Positions 20,874 through 30,875 of a stretch of DNA of 64,000 nucleotides are shown here, one piece after another; the stretch's first letter is position 1, and each line of letters opens with the position of its first letter. Below the pieces are notes generated by a model. The model did no database searches and was not told the DNA's origin. It saw only the letters and a list, made by a program, of their open reading frames with translations. Source of the stretch: Liopterus haemorrhoidalis. Lineage: Eukaryota; Arthropoda; Insecta; Coleoptera; Dytiscidae. The position numbers were made by a program, and so were the translations under genes. Location of the stretch: NCBI GenBank assembly GCA_963971575.1, contig OZ020623.1, positions 12,030,980 through 12,094,979 of the forward strand, written 5' to 3'.

Positions 20874-21411
20874 TTAAACAGTCATCTTGATAAATTTCCT
20901 GACAATCTTGGAGATGTTAGTGATGAACAGGGTGAACGTTTCCATCAGGATTTAAAAGAGATGGAGAGACGTTATCAAGGAAGGTGGGATACTCACATGA
21001 AGTGGATGACTACTGTTGGAGTATCAAAAGAGACTTATCGGGAATGGTGCACTCCAGAAGATCTTACAAACGACCATTTAATCCTTAAATTATTTTGTAT
21101 TTTTATTTTAACACTCCAATGCATTAAAATGTAATTAAAACTGTTCTAATTTCTTTCTTTCACTATAAATAAAATTTTAAGAATATTTTCTAATTATTTA
21201 GTCCTTATTGTTCGCCAAATTTGTACCAATGAGAGTATCGACGTCTAAAATTAAACGATAGAAGCATTATTTGGCCGAAAATATGTATTTGTTGTAGAGC
21301 AAAAATCTGATGTGATATGCAAAAACTGATGTGATATTTGAGTTCAGCAGCACCAAATTAGTAAGAAACAAGTCTTAGATGTAAGTCAGCAAAAATTGTG
21401 TTGACCAGTGT

Positions 21412-21560
21412 AATTGTTCAAGGCGGAGCACAGTCGTTGGTATAAACAATTTCAAAGAGAAATTTTTAATCTAGATGTTGATCATCGTCCAGGAAGGTCC
21501 CTTGAAACAGTTACTCCTGTAAATATTGTTGCGGTTAACGTTCGTCGATGTGAATTAACA
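21412..21560 (+). pseudogene. Mariner transposase N-terminal relic, part 2
   Basis: The frame gives SRWYKQFQREIFNLDVDHRPG followed by RSLETVTPVNIVAV, matching the mariner region RWFKRFRSGDFDLEDxxRxGRP. It follows directly on the right end of the TIR element at 21411, opposite part 1 at 19108-19214. Confidence 0.6.
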
Positions 21561-22906
21561 TTTTAGTTGTTAGATTAACCGCTAGCAAATAGCTCGACGG
21601 AATTGAGATTAGAGTGGTGTTAAATTTTATTTTGAACAAATTTTCAACTAAAATCACTTCGCGATTGTCTATATAGAAAAGAAAATTTATTTTATAAGCT
21701 TAGAAAATAACGGCTCAAATTCCACTTAGTACCGAAGTACAGAATGGAATTTTTACCAAAATAACATTAAGTTTCTTTTAACATGTAAAATACTTACTGT
21801 TCGAACGATGCATTTTGAAACGATTCACTCATTTTTTTAAATTCTGGAACTTTGCAATATATACTGTTTTCAGGTAACTCAACGGTGTGACTGATCTATT
21901 TTTGCAAACTATCCTATTTATGTAAGAGATCTTTGGTAGGAATTACCGGGGTTAAACCACCCCTCAATCCCTGTGATTACATATGTTACAGATTAGAACA
22001 TTTTTCTGAGAAAGTACTCTCATTACAAAGGGTCGAAATTACATGTGTTAAAATTACCCGAATTGTAAAAACCCATGTTGATTTACAATTCAAAACAAAA
22101 GAAACAGGTTTTGCAGTAATATGAATGACATCAAACACTGGAATTTCATTAATAATTAAACCCGTACCTAACCCTGCAGTAACATTTGGTTTAGCCTTCA
22201 AATTAGATTTTTCTGCAATAGTAGTTACATTTTGAATGTCTTCTGTTTTTATTTCTAATTTATAAATAATTATTTAACCGTTTTAAAAACGTTAACCCAA
22301 CAAAACATAATTCTTACACGGCTGTCAAAACGAACGTGAAGTTAGCCCCAGTGTTAATTCTACACCGGAAACAAATTGTAACATTGGATTTTACATCGGG
22401 TTGTTCAGAATACTGATTTTTTCAGCGATGTTAAATCTGATTTAATAGAGCAGTGTTATTTTCATTGGTGTTAAGTTCACGGGTGTTACGATGGAAACTT
22501 CAGAATACCGCCATTAGATTGAACAAACAGATTTTCCAAATCCAAGCACCCCTAATGTTATTACTTTTATTGCCAAATAAATCTAATCTTTCTCCCAAAT
22601 TTTGAGTCACGTATCTGCCTATTCTTCCATTTTCCTGACATATGGTCAATTGCAAAGAGCAATAAAGATTTGAGGGGAAACATAGATAAATTGCCAATTG
22701 AAATAGATCTGATTTATTGTAAATTGAACCGTTATAAGTGTTCCGATATCACTCCACATGTTTCTGCACTTGTACTATCGTTAATTGTAACCTAAATGGA
22801 ACGTAACCTAATCAACAAAAGAAATACAAAAAGGTGTTTAACTGAAAGTACGAGGAACATCGCGAAATAACTAGTAAGTGGTGAGAGAGAATAGTGACTA
22901 TATATG
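21561..22906. other. Unassigned DNA with an unidentified minus-strand frame
   Basis: Between about 22262 and 21986 the minus strand is open and reads LKAKPNVTAGLGTGLI...HITAKPVSFVLNCKSTW. I do not recognise it and it has no ATG start; it may be a scrap of a larger gene or chance. Nothing else is supported. Confidence 0.3.
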
Positions 22907-22908
22907 TA

Positions 22909-23222
22909 CGAGGTATGATCAAAAAGTTCGTGCAAATTTTTAATTTACAAAACAATATATTTATTCATCAATTTTTATATTGTCCCCTTCAAAATAGTCC
23001 CCATCGGATATAAACACTTATGCCACCGTTTTTTTCCAGTTTTCCACACTTCTGAAACGCAGATTTTGGTATAGCATACAGCTGCTCCAGCCATTTTTGC
23101 TTTTATTTCTTCAATGGTAGTAAAACGTTGCCCTTTCATTGATTTTTTCATCTTTGGGAAGAGAAAATAGTCACATGGGGCTATATCTGGCGAATAGGGT
23201 GGTTGTGGGTTCCATGACAACT
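22909..23222 (-). pseudogene. Mariner C-terminal fragment with its terminal repeat
   Basis: The minus strand reads QPPYSPDIAPCDYFLFPK (third catalytic Asp), then GQRFTTIEEIKA, KKRWHKC and, after a frameshift, SDGDYFEGDNIKIDE ending at TAA 22961-22963. The terminal sequence CGAGGTATGATCAAAAAGTT at 22909 follows a TA and looks like a mariner end. The rest of the element is missing: at 23222 the sequence changes to the 16-bp repeat array. Confidence 0.8.
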
Positions 23223-23265
23223 GGGGCCGTAAGACAATTCGGGCCGTTTACAGTTGGGGCTTTTC

Positions 23266-24172
23266 ACCAGGGCTTCGAACCGTTATTTTTTTCGTTTCGG
23301 TTTTCGTTCCGGTTCAATTAAAAAAATATATATCGGTTCGGTTCCGGTTTTCGTTCCGGCAAAAATAACGTTTTTTTTCGGTTTTCGGTTCAGTTCCGAG
23401 TGATAAACTTTTATACTCTATCTCCGAAAGACTGATAGTAATAAAATTTATTATTTGTAAAAAGTTATTTTATTATCACACAGAAGCGGTAAAACAAAAG
23501 CGACAAAATATGAATAGTTCGAAACGAAATATTGTTAAAAACAACCGAGTGTGCCGCACATATTATATGGGAATACTAGGGTTAAACTAGGGTTAAACAC
23601 AATAGGCCATAAAAATTTGAACCTAAAATTTTGAGGAAAAATATGGTCACAGGGGTGTGTTTAATGATATGATAAATATGGTCACAGGCGTGCGTTTAAT
23701 AAAATGATAAATAGTAATAGAGAAATACACAAAACCAATTTAAACGTGTATAAAATGTACACGCCACTGGTAACTGCCTGACAAAATGATTTAGTACTAT
23801 CAGTCTTTCAGAGATAGAGTATAAATGCTTTTATTTGTATTAGAAATTTATTTTCTACTATAATTTAGAAGAACATTTTATTCCTTATTCTTTGATAATT
23901 ATACCAAGATCGTTGCCGGGGGGGGGGGGGTTCTGGGCGTTCAACCCCTCTCTTCCGAAATAATAGAAGTGCATTTTTTTACTTATCAGTTAAAAAATTA
24001 CGATTTTTTTCTGCTCATCAGTTTAAAAAATAATCTAAAATAAATGTATTTTATGTTCATTCACATAAACATTATCTGAACCGAAATAAACCGATATTTT
24101 TTTTCGGTTCAGTTCCGGTTTTCGTTCCGACAAAAATAACGGTTTTTTTCGGTTTTCGGTTTTCGGTTCGGT
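23266..24172. mobile_element. CGGTTC-rich insertion in the repeat array (hAT-like)
   Basis: The left end is CAGGGCTTCGAACCGTTA, followed by repeated CGGTT(T/C) motifs; the right end is the inverse, rich in the same motif, but the terminal GAAGCCCTG is missing. TTCAC flanks both sides, a partial duplication (6 of 8 match). The ends suggest hAT. Inside lies a smaller TIR element at 23411-23820. Confidence 0.55.
23411..23820. mobile_element. TIR MITE nested in the CGGTTC-rich insertion
   Basis: Inverted ends TACTCTATCTC(C/T)GAAAGACT and GATAGTA are matched over about 27 bp with one mismatch, with TA on each side. The body is non-coding and contains a short direct duplication with TATGGTCACAGG at about 23642 and 23678. 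Confidence 0.7.
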
Positions 24173-24390
24173 TCACAACTGGGGCCATTAACAACTGGGG
24201 CGATGGACAATTCGGGCCGTTCACAATTGGGGCTTTTGACAACTGGGGCCATAACTATAAGAGCTAGAGTCTTCTTTTGTTTAAAATAAAAAATAATTAT
24301 TTTACAAGTTGGCATATATTAAATTGCGTTTTCTTTTGAAAAAACAACTTTTTAATGGTTTGATTAAGTATATTTTGATGGGAATTAGAA

Positions 24391-24770
24391 TAAATAAAAA
24401 AAAAATGTATTTTAAGGGTTGGCTTGAGTAAATTTTCGTGCTCTTTTGACTATTCGCGACTGCAAATAACAGTGAGACGTCTGGTGGTGACTAGCTAAAT
24501 TAAACAGAAGCGTATATTTGGATAATATTTGTAGCGTGTTGTGCTGCAGTTTATGTGAATTAAGAAGTATTTTAAAATATAGTGACTTAAATACAGTGCT
24601 TTTTTGCCGAAATATTGTTTGAACAGATAAATATTAAGAAAAAACTTTTGACATATACGCTTCTCGCCCGCCATCAGCTGTTGTAAGCAGCGCCGCCAAC
24701 GTTAGTTTCAGTCGCGAATATAAATAAAAAATGTATTTTAAGGGTTGGCTTAAGTAAATTTAAGTGCATA
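24391..24770. repeat. Direct repeats flanking a small TIR-like insert
   Basis: ATGTATTTTAAGGGTTGGCT with a shared tail GTAAATTT occurs at about 24404 and 24730. Between them, ATTCGCGACTGCAAATAACA and the inverse of ACGTTAGTTTCAGTCGCGAA form possible terminal repeats. The inner part is shared inverted with 14300-14385. Confidence 0.5.
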
Positions 24771-24941
24771 CTTTGATGAATAAAATAATTCCTTATATTT
24801 GTAAGTTATCAACCAACTTTGCCTTTTTTTCTACAAATTTTATCTTTGACGACCTAATACGTTACCCTCTTAAATAAAGAACTGCGAACAGAATGGTGTC
24901 TATGTATTAAAATTTTTATTTCGTTATGTATCACATACATA

Positions 24942-25271
24942 TAGTGCGTTCAAAGGTGAGTTTGCAGTACAGGGCATATGGAGTAGTTCTTTTTCATACT
25001 CTCTAATGGGTTTACACAATGACACTATCCTTTTCTTGCTTGTCGACGTTGCCAGCTCTAAAACGCGCTGATCTTTGAAGACGCAGTATTCTACAAATGG
25101 CCATTTGTTTTTGTTGACTGTTATTTTGAGTTTTATAAGAGTTGATTTTTGTAAATCATACGAGTTTTTCATATTATTATAATTCACACATTTGACACTT
25201 TTACAACATTTGGCAACACCGCTCCCATTTTCCATAAGAGCTATACTGCAAACTCACCTTCGAACGCACTA
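24942..25271. mobile_element. TA-type MITE with an open frame
   Basis: Inverted ends TAGTGCGTTC(A/G)AAGGTGAGTTTGCAGTA are flanked by TA (24940-24941, 25272-25273). The minus strand is open from 25235 to 24924, nearly the whole element, with K- and C-rich content (for example AKCCKSVKCVNYN); no known domain. The frame may be residual transposon coding sequence. Confidence 0.8.
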
Positions 25272-25602
25272 TAGTCAATTTGCCCAAAATAACTTCTATT
25301 AGCTTTGCTGACATCAAGAGTCAATTTTGTGTTACAATACTTCATTAAATGTGTTCTCTGTACCGTAATAGTATTACAATCACAATGAAAATATTCCTTT
25401 TACCTTATATTAAATTGGTTAGCTTTAATGCAATAGTTTGTTGTCAACATAGTCTCATACAAATTGATTTAAATTGAATTAAATGTTACCAAAGAGGAAC
25501 GCAAACATTATAATTTGATAAAAGATTAATTGAGGAGGTAGAACAATACATAAAGCTGCGTTCACAACTCTAAAATTAGTTGAATATAACGTTGCATTAA
25601 AT
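25272..25602. other. Unassigned AT-rich DNA
   Basis: Nothing recognised. Confidence 0.35.
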
Positions 25603-25962
25603 GCAGCGAGCGCATGAATGGGCTTGGAATTTTGCCCATTTTTAATTTTTAGATCCATAGAAACATTTGTCTATGATAGAGACCTACGATCCACTTTCTC
25701 TCTACCTCCAAAGTCATTTAAATTGATATTGTTCCCAATTTAAGAAAATTATGAAATGTTAAAGTGGGATTCTTCTTTATTCGCGATTTACATTGCAGCA
25801 CACAACAAAGTGAATTGTTTTTTTGCCATGATTCACAAAAATAAAACTCAAACAACAAAACAAAAAACACGTATTTCTCCATTGAACAAAACAAAACAAT
25901 TTCACTCTCGTATCTTCCTAAAATCGCCAACAGATGTCAGGCCGCTTAGATAGTTTCTCCTA
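25603..25962 (-). mobile_element. TAGGGGAAAC-family element end with THAP exon
   Basis: In inverse orientation it starts TAGGAGAAACTATCTAAGCG after TTA and continues with CTGACATCTGTTGGCGATTT, as in the copies at 42004 and 45799. It runs through a THAP-like exon to GGGCAAAATTCCAAGCCCAT, matched at about 42300. The other end is missing. Confidence 0.7.
25718..25832 (-). pseudogene. THAP-like zinc finger first exon
   Basis: The frame reads NNSLCCVLQCKSRIKKNPTL followed by TFHNFLKL before a stop. CCVxxCKS and the FH motif match the start of a THAP domain, and the parallel copy at 42133-42245 reads FCCVPQCKS. The nominal upstream frame is not the real start: the conserved part begins after the CATG at about 25830. 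The last part of the finger is absent. Confidence 0.6.
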
Positions 25963-25988
25963 TTATAATTTCAGTATTTGACATTTCA

Positions 25989-26870
25989 AGGTACGTTCGG
26001 CATAAGCTAATAGTCTACACATTCAGCATAATTTACACAAGAAGCGTTCGTCATAAAGTGTCTGTGTGCTTTGTGCTGCACGAAGATCATTCGGCATATA
26101 CTGTGCAGTGCAGTTTGTGCTGCACAATCGTCACAAGTTCAGTTCGTGCGGCAGTCTGTGCAATAGTGTTTTTCGCGGTAAAAATACAAAGTTATTATTT
26201 CTACAAAACAATATGAGTGAAAACAATCAAGATGTCATTGTTTATGACTGCAGCATTTGCAAAATAAATAGTATAGACATGAACCTCATGATGGAACATG
26301 TAAATACACTCAAAAAGACTTAAAATGTTTTGGATACAAGCGGAAATGTATTTTAAATTGTTGAGTCATGTTTGGAACAGTATTCTCTGCATATTCAAAC
26401 ACTTTTTCCAATATATTTTTTGGTTTGGAAAATTCTTCTGAATTGTCTTCCTCATCAAATAACATTTCTTTTATATTACTTAAAAGCATGCGCCATTTAT
26501 ATATTATCGTACAAAACAATTAGCAGGAGACAGACTTGATGTAATCACACATTTGTTTACAAAAAAAAAAAAAAAAACAGGTTAGAATAATAGTTTGAAT
26601 AACTGCACGATCTGAACAAAGCGTTCGTCTTTGACTTTCTTGCACAGTGGTCACGTGACAAAAAACTTGCACGACACAGGCATATCAATTCTGTAAAAAG
26701 TTACTGTGTAGTAACGTTACTACAAGATAAAATATTATAAAAGTATAATGACTTTCATTCATGATAGTAACTGACCTTGCTCATAGTGACAAATTTAGTT
26801 ACTATGACCATAGTAACTGAGTTACAGAATTGATCTGATAATACACTGCACAGTAATGCCGAACGCACCT
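25989..26870. mobile_element. TIR element, probably PIF/Harbinger-like
   Basis: The ends AGGT(A/G)CGTTCGGCAT(A/T)A are inverted and flanked by TCA on both sides (25986-25988, 26871-26873), a 3-bp duplication. Inside, the minus-strand frame 26519-26310 reads PNMTQQFKIHFRLYPKHF, like the early part of HARBI1-type transposases, and a plus-strand frame 26214-26323 starts MSENNQDVIVYDCSIC. Two convergent short frames fit a deleted two-gene Harbinger. A 147-bp MITE is nested at 26686-26832. Confidence 0.6.
26686..26832. mobile_element. CAATTCTGTAA MITE, copy 1
   Basis: The inverted ends CAATTCTGTAA and internal AGTTACT motifs match the copy at 44705-44852 along the whole length in inverse orientation. 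Non-coding. Confidence 0.75.
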
Positions 26871-26883
26871 TCAGTAGTTTATA

Positions 26884-28163
26884 CCAGGTCTACAAGTATG
26901 AAATGCGGATTTTTTAAAAAAATAAAACACATTAAACTCAATAGAACAGTAAAAGTTTATTTATTCAAAGTATGCTCCATTAGAAGTTATACATTTTTCC
27001 CATCTTTCAGGCAATTTGTGAATACTTCGCCAGTAGAACTTTTCCCCTTTCCCCGCAAACCATTCATCTAGCTATTCTTTCACATTTTCATATGAACAAA
27101 AGTACTGCTCGGCAAGTGCGTGACCCATCGATGCGAACAAGTGGTAATCTGAAGGGGCCAAGTCTGGTGAGTAAGTGGCATGGGGTAGCACTTCCCACTT
27201 GAGTGCCTCCAATGTGTTGCAAACTGCTTTTGCCTTATGTGATGGAGCGTTATCGTGAAGAAAGATTACCTTGTGCTGTCTTCTTTCGTTTTCTGGTCGT
27301 TTTATGAGCAGCGAATGGTTCAATTCGATCAGTTGGTAGCGTTGGGTATTAACTGTTTCACCAGGTTTTAACAATTCATAATAGACCACACCCTTTTGGT
27401 CCCACCAACTACAGAGCATTGTCTTTTTGCCAAAGCGATTCGGTCTTGCAGTTGATGTGGATGGTGAGCCTGGGTTCATACATGATTTTTTGCGTTTGGG
27501 ATTTTCAAAATAAATCCATTTTTCATCGCCAGTAATGATACGATGCAAAAAAGATTTTCTTTTGTATCGTGCAAGCAAAATTTCACAAGTGTTTTTGCGT
27601 TTTTCCATCTGCCTCTCATTCAATGCATGTGGAACCCATCTGCCGACTTTCTGGATCTTACCCATCTCTCGTAGGCGATTGGAAACAGCTTGTTGACTAA
27701 CGCCTAACTGCTCTGCTAGTTGTTTTTGTCATTGACTATCATCTTCCTGTAGCAATGTTTCCAATTTTATATCTACATATTTTTTTGGAGGTTTTCTATG
27801 TTCTTTGTCTGTAAGATCAAAGTCACCACTTTTGAAATGCCGAAACCATCGTTCACACGTATCTTGCGATGGAGAATATTCACCATAAGCCTCTCGAAGT
27901 AGTCGGTATGATTCAGCAGCAGTTTTTTTCAAATGAAAATGAAATAGTAGTTCTGTCCGCGAATGCTCTTTATTTGGCACAAAATTTGACATTTTTAACA
28001 CAGTAAAACAAAACTATATGATCACTTTTCAAATTATAACCTATACGCATTTGACACTTAATGATAATTTAACAAAACGCCATATGTGTTGAAACTTTGA
28101 ACTATACACTCTGTTTGCGCGGCAAGTTTGAAAAAAATCCGCATTTCATACTTGTAGACCTGG
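26884..28163 (-). mobile_element. Full-length mariner with complete terminal repeats
   Basis: Near-perfect 31-bp inverted repeats begin CCAGGTCTACAAGTATGAAA at both ends and a TA duplication flanks them (26882-26883, 28164-28165). The size of 1280 bp is normal for mariner. It contains one transposase gene on the minus strand. Confidence 0.95.
26961..28001 (-). pseudogene. Mariner transposase, two nonsense codons
   Basis: One frame of 347 codons runs from the ATG (27999-28001; an alternative Met three codons on) to TAA at 26961-26963, the normal mariner length. It includes helix-turn-helix WFRHFKSGDFDL, WVPHALNE, TGDEKWIYFEN (first Asp), LHDNAPSHKAK (second Asp), YSPDLAPSDYHLF (third Asp; DD34D) and C-terminal LPERWEKC...AYFE. 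The only breaks are an in-frame TGA near 27731 and a TAG near 27071. All catalytic residues survive. WVPHEL is changed to WVPHAL. It could serve as a reference for a young family in this genome. Confidence 0.9.
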
Positions 28164-28165
28164 TA

Positions 28166-29886
28166 AAATGCCACCAGATGTGCTGTAGATGGAGCGAATT
28201 ACAAATTACTATTAATATATTATTTCAAAACAGTGGAACTCCCATCTTGCAATATATTCCGAAAATTAATGTTAAGTAATTTATATAATTTGCTAACATA
28301 TATTTTCCACAAAAAATGTCTGAATATTCATATCAAAAATGTTGAAATATCAATTTTTATCCTAGAATTGTGAAACAGATTTCCTTTTCCTGTTTGTCAA
28401 CTGCCATCTGCTTAATATATAAAAATATATTAAACACCCTAAAAAAATATTTGCCTAATAATAATTCTACCACATTATTTCCCAACGAAAATTTAAAAAA
28501 CCGGAAATAGAGCTTACAAACTATCTATTTGATAAGAGTGATTTAGGGAGTTTAGGAAACCGACAGTTGGACAATGATGTCTTTTATGTTGGTAACAGTT
28601 GATGAAAAAGTTAATTACACTACTAATTTATTTAAAATAACAGATATATTTATTTTCGGTAACCTTTCATCTCCTATTCACTATCATTAAACCGCGTACA
28701 GACAAAAATCAGTTGTTCGGGAGCAGTTACAGAGCTATTCGCGAGCAATAGGGCACAACAGCGCTATGAAGTGACGCCAAGCGGACCAAATCTGAACTCA
28801 TGAGACGATTAACTGTTTATTGTTTACATGTCATTATCTCGTGTTGGTTTTATCACTTTAGTGTTAGTTTCTAATATTAATTTTTGATAGCAATTATTAG
28901 ATTTGTTCCAACAAAAGTTCAGAACCGTTCAGGACTTTACTGGGTTTGCGCAAAACGATTTTAGTGTTCCAACAAGTCAATTTAAAAATTCAGAACTTAT
29001 ATTGTAGTGTTGTAACTATGATTTACATAGAAATGATACTCTTTTCGATCAGCTGATTTACAGCGATCGCAGCGCGGCCATCAGTCATTGTTGAGCTCAA
29101 TTGGAGAGCTATTTGCGATCAGTTTGCGAGCTCATCATCGTCACATATCGCGAACAATGGAGTCATGCAATAAATTTCTTTTAATCATACTTGTTTAATC
29201 AACTTTTTTGATCATCCTATCAATATAAATCTACTTATTTCCGTATTTGATGTATTTTCGTGTATTTGACAAGTCTTCATTCGTATTTCTCACAGATATA
29301 TTCCCATCGAAACAGAATAACGAAGTCACCAAGACCATGAAGAGCGGATATGGTGAACCTAATGCTACAAAAAGAATAAAATAAGTTCTCTGGAATGTTT
29401 ATACACTTCTCCTTTTAGTAAATACGTCAATTTCGTAATGAAAATTCAGAGTACTTCCTGCGAAACTGGTTTAGGAAAAAAAAATAACTTTGAGATGTAA
29501 TGTACAGAAGTAAAAAGTGAAAATTATAATTAATAATTATTTGAATTAACATTTAATTGTTTGTACTGAGTGTTTTATTAACCCGGGAATATATAGGGAT
29601 CGGGAATCTCGAAAACTACAAGAGAAACGACCTTGGTTAAATTAGGTCAAATTATCACTACAAGTTCATAGTAGTCGGGGCAAGAAAGTGACCAGCCATA
29701 TTTTCACCTTTGAGATAAGAGGTTCATGCAAAAATTATGGAACACTAGCTGGAGTACCCGTGCTCCATACGCTTTCTGTAATATTTTTGCTGTAACGTCA
29801 ATGATAAGTGAGATATTTCAGTTTCAAGTAGAACGAAATAATTGTTTCTAAACCACTCTTTTGTATATTTTGTTGTTGTTAAGAAA
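28166..29886. other. Unassigned DNA
   Basis: No gene recognised. The stretch 28690-29160 is richer in GC and has repeated GAGC(T/A)(A/C)TT.GCGA motifs near both sides, hinting at an old inverted-repeat element, but the edges are not clear. Confidence 0.35.
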
Positions 29887-29952
29887 CCTAGCGCTGTGAT
29901 AGACGTCAAATTTACGCTGATTTATGGGGAAATCTAACCTAAAATTGCAACA
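29887..29952 (+). repeat. Direct repeat D, left copy
   Basis: CCTAGCGCTGTGATAGACGT and the following 45 bp match 30876-30941 with about four mismatches, including TTTATGGGGAAATCTAACC. The pair flanks the interval that holds the SWIM-type fragment. Confidence 0.75.
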
Positions 29953-30035
29953 TCTACTAACCTGACACTTTTCTAACCTAAGATAACGTTTTGTCATTAA
30001 ATAGAAAGTAGATAGCTCACTTCGCTCGCACTCTA

Positions 30036-30556
30036 TTGAGAAGTGACCTTACCGATGGCGGCGCTTTGCACCAAGACAATATGGCTGTCGTCTCTAGTAC
30101 TCAGCTGTCAATATGTTAATAGCGAACAGGTTAATTTAAGCACAGTACATTTCTATTTTATAAAAATGCGAGTAAATATTTGCGCATTTATTTAATTTTT
30201 AAGCGTTACACATGTATCGAGGTGTTTAACAGAAGGTGGGCATTAAATTACAGTGTTTAAAGTTTAATTTCAGTAGATTTATTGAAGTGTAATTTGTAGT
30301 TGAGCAGGTGTTAAATGCCGGGCACGTAATTTTATGTGGTACATCTGAGTGTCGGTCATCTGAATTTACAATATATGGACTCTGTTTGCAAACAAGTGCA
30401 TTATGTTCATTGCCTCATGAAATAAAATTAGTTTTAGTTGGACAGAAGCAGCTAAAAGTTAAAAATGCAACTTGCAGGTGCAAGCATATTAGTATAGTTT
30501 TGTTTTTCTGCGACAAATGTAATGAACATACTCGCATAGTATCAGTTACTTTTTAA
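30036..30556 (+). mobile_element. Family T end followed by SWIM-type exon
   Basis: At 30036, after TA, the sequence TTGAGAAGTGACCTTACCGA and GGCGGCGC match the ends of the MITE family T (37803-38068, 49151-49410). About 265 bp downstream lies the SWIM-type exon. No convincing right end was found. This may be a less deleted, coding relative of family T. Confidence 0.5.
30303..30556 (+). pseudogene. SWIM-domain-type protein fragment
   Basis: After a possible splice acceptor (TTGAGCAG at 30301-30307) the frame reads VLNAGHVILCGTS, then GLCLQTSALCSLPHEIK and ATCRCKHISIVL before TAA 30554-30556. It is homologous to 3906-4241 on the minus strand. The CKH is the end of a SWIM finger, but the preceding CxC part appears shortened, so the finger is incomplete. 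In the insect proteins I remember, this region lies between a THAP domain and a YqaJ-type nuclease. No nuclease part is seen here. Confidence 0.55.
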
Positions 30557-30875
30557 CTCAAAATATATTCCCATGCCTTTCTCCTGTCCATAACCAAATC
30601 TTTTCTCAATCTGGACTTAATATTAATTTTGCCTCTATTTTTCTTAAGAAAAGAAAAAAACTAAGATGCCTATCTTTGTCCTGTCTTGAATGACAGCCAA
30701 AAACACTACAATTTGTTCTACTTTTATAGTTTTTCATAACTTCTATCGACATTCTAAAAAAAAATTCAACACTAGAACATATTTAATAAGTTCAGACAGT
30801 ACTAGAGCGCCTAGTACAATATTTGAGCACCAGACTGCGTATTCGAGCGTGTCATTTTTCAATAACCTAACCGAT

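Larger units (their letters stand above)
19440..21134 (+). pseudogene. Orphan arthropod repetitive gene, split and frameshifted
   Basis: Recognisable blocks in order: CVDLKMVNFLLGQQ.GFTKYPCFLCLWDSRA, PPLHIKLGLMKQFVKAL, KLKAGIFDGPQIRKL, SVKLHF and, after the HINE, NSHLDKFPDNLG, EQGERFHQD, EMERRYQGRW. From memory this is a high-copy uncharacterised protein family of arthropods and cnidarians with no named domain. At least three frame changes occur (about 19545, 19655, 19730), so it is dead. Removing the HINE joins LHF to LNSHLDKFP in frame. The two conserved Cys in PCFLC suggest a metal site but function is unknown. Confidence 0.7.
19215..21411 (+). mobile_element. TIR element carrying an orphan arthropod gene
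   Basis: Both ends begin ACACTGGTCAACA and the similarity extends inward about 85 bp (TTTTTGCTGACTTA, then CTTGTTT, then TAATTT.GG.TGCTG) in inverted orientation. The element lies between two parts of a mariner coding region. It contains a decayed gene (19440-21134) and a HINE (19954-20873). I cannot define a TSD. The superfamily is unknown to me; the long TIRs and one central gene are what a DNA transposon looks like. Confidence 0.65.
23213..24256 (+). repeat. 16-bp higher-order repeat array, interrupted
   Basis: Units of about 16 bp alternate: X = ACAACTGGGGCC plus four bases, Y = ACAATTCGGGCCGTT(T/C), Z = ACA(G/A)TTGGGGCTTTT. The left block (23213-23262) reads X-Y-Z and the right block (24174-24256) X-X-Y-Z-X, so the longer period is X-Y-Z. 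An insertion of about 0.9 kb separates the blocks. Confidence 0.75.

Noticed and set aside
29560..29960. Possible LTR element (direct repeats plus coding fragment)
   Set aside because: The direct repeats are only about 65 bp, lack TG...CA ends and enclose no gag or pol sequence.
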